Source: Bacillota bacterium (lineage in GTDB: Bacteria > Bacillota > Bacilli > Bacillales > Cytobacillaceae). Taken from it: a stretch of DNA of 26,043 bases. A model generated the notes under the pieces. That model was not told the origin of the DNA and ran no database searches. It saw only the letters and a program-made list of their open reading frames with translations. Below are positions 22,947 through 26,043 of this stretch, one piece after another; position 1 is the first letter of the stretch; each line of letters begins with the position of its first letter. The DNA lies in the NCBI GenBank assembly GCA_023387295.1, contig JAEWIG010000018.1, positions 1-26,043 on the forward strand, written 5' to 3'. The translations under genes were made by a program, and so were the position numbers.

Positions 22947-23807
22947 TTGATACCTTCAAAATTTGATTATGTTCGTGTGAATTCGGTAGATGAGGCAATC
23001 GAAAAGTTAAAGTTGAATAATGGTGAAGGAAAGCTGCTTGCAGGCGGGCACAGCTTAGTTCCGTTGTTGAAGTTTAGATTATCAGAGCCTGGGACATTGA
23101 TTGATATTAGTCGGATTGCTGAACTGAAAGGTGTTCGCATAGAAGGCAATCGAATTATCATTGGAGCATTGACTACTCATAACGAAGTTGCAAATGATCC
23201 GACCGTTAAGACGCTTGTTCCTGTTTTAGCTGAAACAGTTCGTCAAATAGGAGATATGCAAGTTCGAAATCGAGGAACGATTGGTGGAAACATTGCCCAT
23301 GCGGACCCAGCTGCTGATTTACCAGCTGCAGCAATTGTCCTTGATGCAGAGGTGCATATCCATGGAGAGGATGGACCGGAAACGATGGATATCGAAAGCT
23401 TCATTGTTGGTCCACTCATTACGATGCTGCCAGAAAACAGTGTCCTAACAAGTGTTTCCTTTGCTATTCCACCTAATCATACAAAATCAACCTATCTTAA
23501 ATTCTATCATCACGCATCTGGCTATCCAGTAATAGGTGTAGCAGTAGTTGCTGGAGTAGATGATGATGGTTTAATTGATTACATTCGTGTTGGGATTACG
23601 GGTGTTGGTGATGTTGCTTATCGTGCAACGTCAGTTGAAGATAAACTAATAGGGCAAGTAATATCTGAAGCATTAATTAAAGAAGCTGCGGCGCTAGCAG
23701 CTGATGAAGGCGAAATGGCTAGTGATTTATTTGCATCAGAAGACTATCGAAAACAACTTTGCAAGGTATATACAGAGCGTGCATTAAATAGCTTATTTAA
23801 CTATTAA
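22947..23807 (+). CDS. Molybdenum hydroxylase medium subunit, FAD-binding (CoxM-like)
   Basis: A 286-aa FAD subunit of the same hydroxylase. The FAD motifs are AGGHSL (about 32-37) and TIGGNIAHADP (111-121), followed by AADLPAA. A C-terminal CO-dehydrogenase flavoprotein domain with VGITGVGDVAYRA follows. The frame is open much further upstream, into the large subunit, but TTG 22947 has GAGGGGA 6 bp upstream and gives the expected N-terminus IPSKFDYVRVNS. It starts one base after the large-subunit stop. A strong terminator follows, closing the structural part of the operon. Confidence 0.92.
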   Translation: MIPSKFDYVRVNSVDEAIEKLKLNNGEGKLLAGGHSLVPLLKFRLSEPGTLIDISRIAELKGVRIEGNRIIIGALTTHNEVANDPTVKTLVPVLAETVRQIGDMQVRNRGTIGGNIAHADPAADLPAAAIVLDAEVHIHGEDGPETMDIESFIVGPLITMLPENSVLTSVSFAIPPNHTKSTYLKFYHHASGYPVIGVAVVAGVDDDGLIDYIRVGITGVGDVAYRATSVEDKLIGQVISEALIKEAAALAADEGEMASDLFASEDYRKQLCKVYTERALNSLFNY

Positions 23808-23814
23808 TCAATTT

Positions 23815-23867
23815 GGCTCTGTTAAAACTAAATCAACAGACTAGTTTAACAGAGCCTTTTATTTTTA
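23815..23867 (+). terminator. Terminator between the hydroxylase genes and the maturation genes
   Basis: GGCTCTGTTAAAACTA (23815-23830) pairs with TAGTTTAACAGAGCC (23842-23856) with one bulged A, followed by TTTTATTTTT. It lies 8 bp after the FAD-subunit stop. The downstream genes are then read by leakage or from a promoter I cannot identify. Confidence 0.85.
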
Positions 23868-23896
23868 AAAAAGATTTTAATAGAAGGTGGATAGCG

Positions 23897-24226
23897 ATGA
23901 ACGAGACTAATTTAATGATAGATACAATTGAAGAAACACGAAAATCCGGTCTTAGATCAGCTTTAGCCACTGTCGTAAGTGTCAGGGGATCTGCATACAG
24001 GCGTGAAGGCGCAAAAATGTTTATTGATGAAAATGGAAACACAATTGGAACGATATCTGGAGGTTGTCTAGAGTCGGATGTCGCAGAACAGGCAAAAATG
24101 GTAATGGATACTGGCTTAGCCTTATTAAAGACGTATGAGTTAGATGAAGATCTTGTTTGGGGTCTTGGGCTTGGCTGTCCAGGTACTGTCAAAATTTATA
24201 TTGAACCGATCGATCCGTTAGCATAA
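23897..24226 (+). CDS. XdhC/CoxI N-terminal domain protein, stand-alone
   Basis: A 109-aa protein consisting only of the XdhC_CoxI domain of molybdenum-cofactor sulfurylation/insertion chaperones. Key motifs are SVRGSAYRREGAKM (about 28-41), GTISGGCLES (Cys57) and GLGCPG (Cys94). It lacks the C-terminal Rossmann domain that full XdhC proteins have; that domain is in the next gene. ATG 23897 has AAGGTGG 6 bp upstream, and the longer frame from 23813 runs through the terminator and is rejected. It would help load the sulfido-molybdenum cofactor into the hydroxylase. Confidence 0.87.
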   Translation: MNETNLMIDTIEETRKSGLRSALATVVSVRGSAYRREGAKMFIDENGNTIGTISGGCLESDVAEQAKMVMDTGLALLKTYELDEDLVWGLGLGCPGTVKIYIEPIDPLA

Positions 24227-24247
24227 TTGAGTTTTAGGAGGAGGAAG

Positions 24248-25063
24248 ATGGATAAGTTACTGCCATTTGAAATGTGGTTAAACAGTATGAAAGAAGAACA
24301 AGAAAGTGTTCTTGCAACTGTTTTACCAAATGATCAAAATGAAAACACTCAAGCTCGCCTTTTTGTTTCCCGAGGAAATCATTCTATCGGAGATCTTGGA
24401 GATGAGAAAATAAATCAACAAGTAATAAACATCGCAAAAATGAAACTAGATGAGGCTAATCCTAAAAGTGAAACTCGTGTATTTAAACTTCCTAGCGGTG
24501 AAGAAGTCCATATTTTTATAGATGTGTATATCCCTCCTGCTGAGGTTATGATTTTTGGAGCAGGGCATGATGCTATACCTGTTGCAAAATATGCAGTTTC
24601 ACTTGGCTTTAAAACAACTGTCGTTGATCAGAGAGAATCCTATAACAGTGAAGAGAGATTCCCTCATACACAAAGGCATATTGTCCGGACAAGTGATTTC
24701 CATGAACAAATTAAGATTGGACATAGAACTTATATTGTTGTTATGAATCATCATCTTGAAAAGGATATCGAAACTTTAAAATTTGTAATGCCATCTGTCT
24801 CTCCATATATTGGGGTACTTGGTCCACGTTCCCGTTGCATCCGTATGCTTGATGCGATAAATGCTGAGGGAGTTCTATTTAGTGATTGTGAAATGAAAAG
24901 AATGCACAGCCCAATTGGTCTAGACATTGGTGCGTCCTCTTCGGAAGAAATTGCTGTTAGTATAGTATCTGAAGTGATTGCCAAGAAAAATGGACATAGT
25001 GGTGGATTTTTACGAGGGTCTGAATACATTCATCAGCCTGAGCGTACAAAAGTAGTCGTATGA
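24248..25063 (+). CDS. XdhC family protein, Rossmann-domain part
   Basis: A 271-aa XdhC-family protein. The C-terminal Rossmann domain is clear: MIFGAGHDAIPVAKY (about 101-115), VVDQRE, IGVLGPRSR, and HSPIGLDIGASSSEEIAVSI. The N-terminal region (about 1-75) looks like a degenerate XdhC_CoxI domain: it has RLFVSRGNHSIGDLGDEKIN where the catalytic family has the GGCLES motif, so the key cysteine is missing. That cysteine is present in the previous gene 21 bp upstream, suggesting the two products act together. AGGAGGAGG precedes ATG 24248. Role: molybdenum-cofactor sulfuration/insertion for the hydroxylase. Confidence 0.88.
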   Translation: MDKLLPFEMWLNSMKEEQESVLATVLPNDQNENTQARLFVSRGNHSIGDLGDEKINQQVINIAKMKLDEANPKSETRVFKLPSGEEVHIFIDVYIPPAEVMIFGAGHDAIPVAKYAVSLGFKTTVVDQRESYNSEERFPHTQRHIVRTSDFHEQIKIGHRTYIVVMNHHLEKDIETLKFVMPSVSPYIGVLGPRSRCIRMLDAINAEGVLFSDCEMKRMHSPIGLDIGASSSEEIAVSIVSEVIAKKNGHSGGFLRGSEYIHQPERTKVVV

Positions 25064-25074
25064 AAGAGGTACAT

Positions 25075-25704
25075 ATGACTCCATCAATATGTGCCATCAT
25101 TCTCGCAGCAGGCACTTCGTCTAGAATGGGGAAGCCGAAACAATTGCTTCTTTTAAATGAAAGGCCTTTATTAGAACATGTAATTCAGCGAGTTTTAGCG
25201 GCACCATTTTCGGATGTTGTTGCTGTAATCGGAAACGAAGCAGAGCAAATTCAAAAAGAAATATCTGTCGAAGACAAACGTTTTCAATGGCTAGTAAATG
25301 AAAATTATCTTAGTGGGCAAAGCTCCTCTTTACAAGCAGGGATCTCGCATGTTGGACAACAACATGATGGAATCATGATTTTCCTTGGGGATCTCCCATT
25401 TATTTCAGATGCAACGATCCAAAGAATTATGAATGCAGGTATGATTTCCTTAAAAGATTATAAGGATAGTTTTATTATTCAGCCAAGCTATCACGGAGAG
25501 ACGGGCCATCCTGTCTTTTTTGGCTCTTTAAATCGTGATTTGATTATGCAAATCAAGGGTGATACAGGGGCAAAGGCCATAATGAAGAATATTTCTTATC
25601 GGAAACTGCTTGAAGTAGAGGATGAGGGGATATTGTTCGATATTGATACTCCAGAGATATATGAAAAAGCAAAAAAGCTTTGGGGAGTAAAAAGGAGCGG
25701 ATAG
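25075..25704 (+). CDS. MocA-like molybdenum cofactor cytidylyltransferase
   Basis: A 209-aa NTP-transferase of the MocA/PucB family, likely making the dinucleotide form (MCD) of the molybdenum cofactor for the hydroxylase. It shows the nucleotide-binding LAAGTSSRMGKPKQLL (about 10-25), the metal-binding GDLPF (105-109) and ETGHPVFFG (142-150), typical of MocA. An ATG at 25060 overlaps the xdhC stop but has no ribosome binding site. ATG 25075 has GAGG just upstream and gives the family-like N-terminus. CTP rather than GTP specificity is inferred from the enzyme family it serves. Confidence 0.85.
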   Translation: MTPSICAIILAAGTSSRMGKPKQLLLLNERPLLEHVIQRVLAAPFSDVVAVIGNEAEQIQKEISVEDKRFQWLVNENYLSGQSSSLQAGISHVGQQHDGIMIFLGDLPFISDATIQRIMNAGMISLKDYKDSFIIQPSYHGETGHPVFFGSLNRDLIMQIKGDTGAKAIMKNISYRKLLEVEDEGILFDIDTPEIYEKAKKLWGVKRSG

Positions 25705-25705
25705 G

Positions 25706-26043
25706 TTGATTTTTTGGATGGATGTACTTAAACCGATTTCACTCTTCGTTGATATAGAATGTACGATTGGGGTTGCTATTCAAAAATTAACTGAAAATAA
25801 AGCAAATGTTTTATTCGTGATGAATAAGGGCCTTATGGTTGGCTATAGCACAATAGAGATTCTTATGGAGCAGCTTGCGGAAAAGGGAGATTTATTGAAG
25901 GTCATACGATATAGGAACGATATTTTAAAAGTTCCACAGTTTTCACCTATTGAATTTTTCCATAATGTTTCACTGATTATCGGTGAAGATAGCAAGGGAG
26001 AAATCGTTGGTTATACGACAATGGAACAAGCTCAGTATAAAAT
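25706..26043 (+). CDS. N-terminus of a CBS-domain-like protein, possible sigma-54 activator (partial)
   Basis: An open frame from TTG 25706, one base after the mocA stop, to the window edge (112 codons). AAAGGAG at 25691-25697 lies 8 bp upstream; an ATG at 25718 is too far from it. The product begins IFWMDVLKPISLFVD and shows two repeats of the CBS pattern: DIECTIGVAIQKLTENKANVLFV followed by GLMVGYSTIEIL, and later VSLIIGEDSKGEIVGYTTME. Some sigma-54-dependent activators carry N-terminal CBS pairs. Given the sigma-54 promoter of the cluster, I infer that this is its activator, but the AAA+ and DNA-binding parts lie outside the window. Confidence 0.55.
   Translation, partial: MIFWMDVLKPISLFVDIECTIGVAIQKLTENKANVLFVMNKGLMVGYSTIEILMEQLAEKGDLLKVIRYRNDILKVPQFSPIEFFHNVSLIIGEDSKGEIVGYTTMEQAQYK

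Noticed and set aside
19616..23807. Aerobic CO dehydrogenase (coxGSLM)
   Set aside because: The large subunit lacks the AYxCSFR loop (it has AYRGAGK), and no other cox accessory genes such as CoxD or CoxE are visible.
23813..23896. N-terminal extension of the first xdhC gene from 23813
   Set aside because: The extension runs through the terminator hairpin; the ribosome binding site and family N-terminus point to ATG 23897.

Overview
The window looks like the chromosome of a low-GC, endospore-forming member of the Bacillaceae. It is AT-rich, has strong AGGAGG-type ribosome binding sites, frequent TTG/GTG starts and compact terminators. It carries a gene set I recognise from the Bacillus subtilis mrp-yufK-pbpD-kapD-kapB-patB-yugF-yugI neighbourhood. 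No rRNA, tRNA, CRISPR array, phage or transposase gene is visible.

Layout. (1) 1-3633, minus strand: the start of an mrp cation/proton antiporter operon, mrpA-mrpB-mrpC-mrpD, with mrpD cut by the left edge. (2) 3776-6733: a DUF1646-type predicted cation transporter, two unrecognised small membrane or secreted proteins, and a YufK/DUF5366-like membrane protein. (3) 6803-9997: a class A penicillin-binding protein (pbpD/PBP4 type) divergent from the exonuclease kapD, then kapB. (4) 10275-11966: a cyclophilin lipoprotein, a small membrane protein and a Cu/Zn superoxide dismutase lipoprotein. (5) 12043-14856: a patB-like C-S lyase, a yugF-like hydrolase and the S1-domain protein yugI (GSP13). Several intergenic hairpin repeats of types common in Bacillus genomes lie in regions 3-5 and within region 6.

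(6) 14915-26043 is the most interesting part: a catabolic cluster all on the plus strand. It opens with a near-consensus sigma-54 (-24/-12) promoter, preceded about 110 bp upstream by a perfect 35-bp palindrome. That palindrome resolves into two TTTCA-N4-TGAAA dyads spaced exactly 21 bp centre to centre, as expected of an enhancer for a sigma-54 activator. Next come a split biotin-dependent carboxylase (PxpB/KipI-like and PxpC/KipA-like carboxyltransferase halves, an 81-aa biotin carrier and a biotin carboxylase) and a PxpA/LamB-YcsF protein. These are followed by a three-subunit molybdenum hydroxylase of the xanthine dehydrogenase family with a CoxG partner, then molybdenum-cofactor maturation proteins (a two-gene XdhC and a MocA-like nucleotidyltransferase). 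The window ends in the N-terminus of a CBS-domain-like protein that may be the sigma-54 activator.

How it may work together (inference): the molybdenum hydroxylase would introduce oxygen into an N-heterocycle, giving a lactam/amide. The ATP- and biotin-dependent carboxylase plus PxpA would then activate and open that lactam. Transcription would depend on sigma-54 and an effector-sensing activator. The substrate cannot be read from sequence, and no transporter is visible inside the window.
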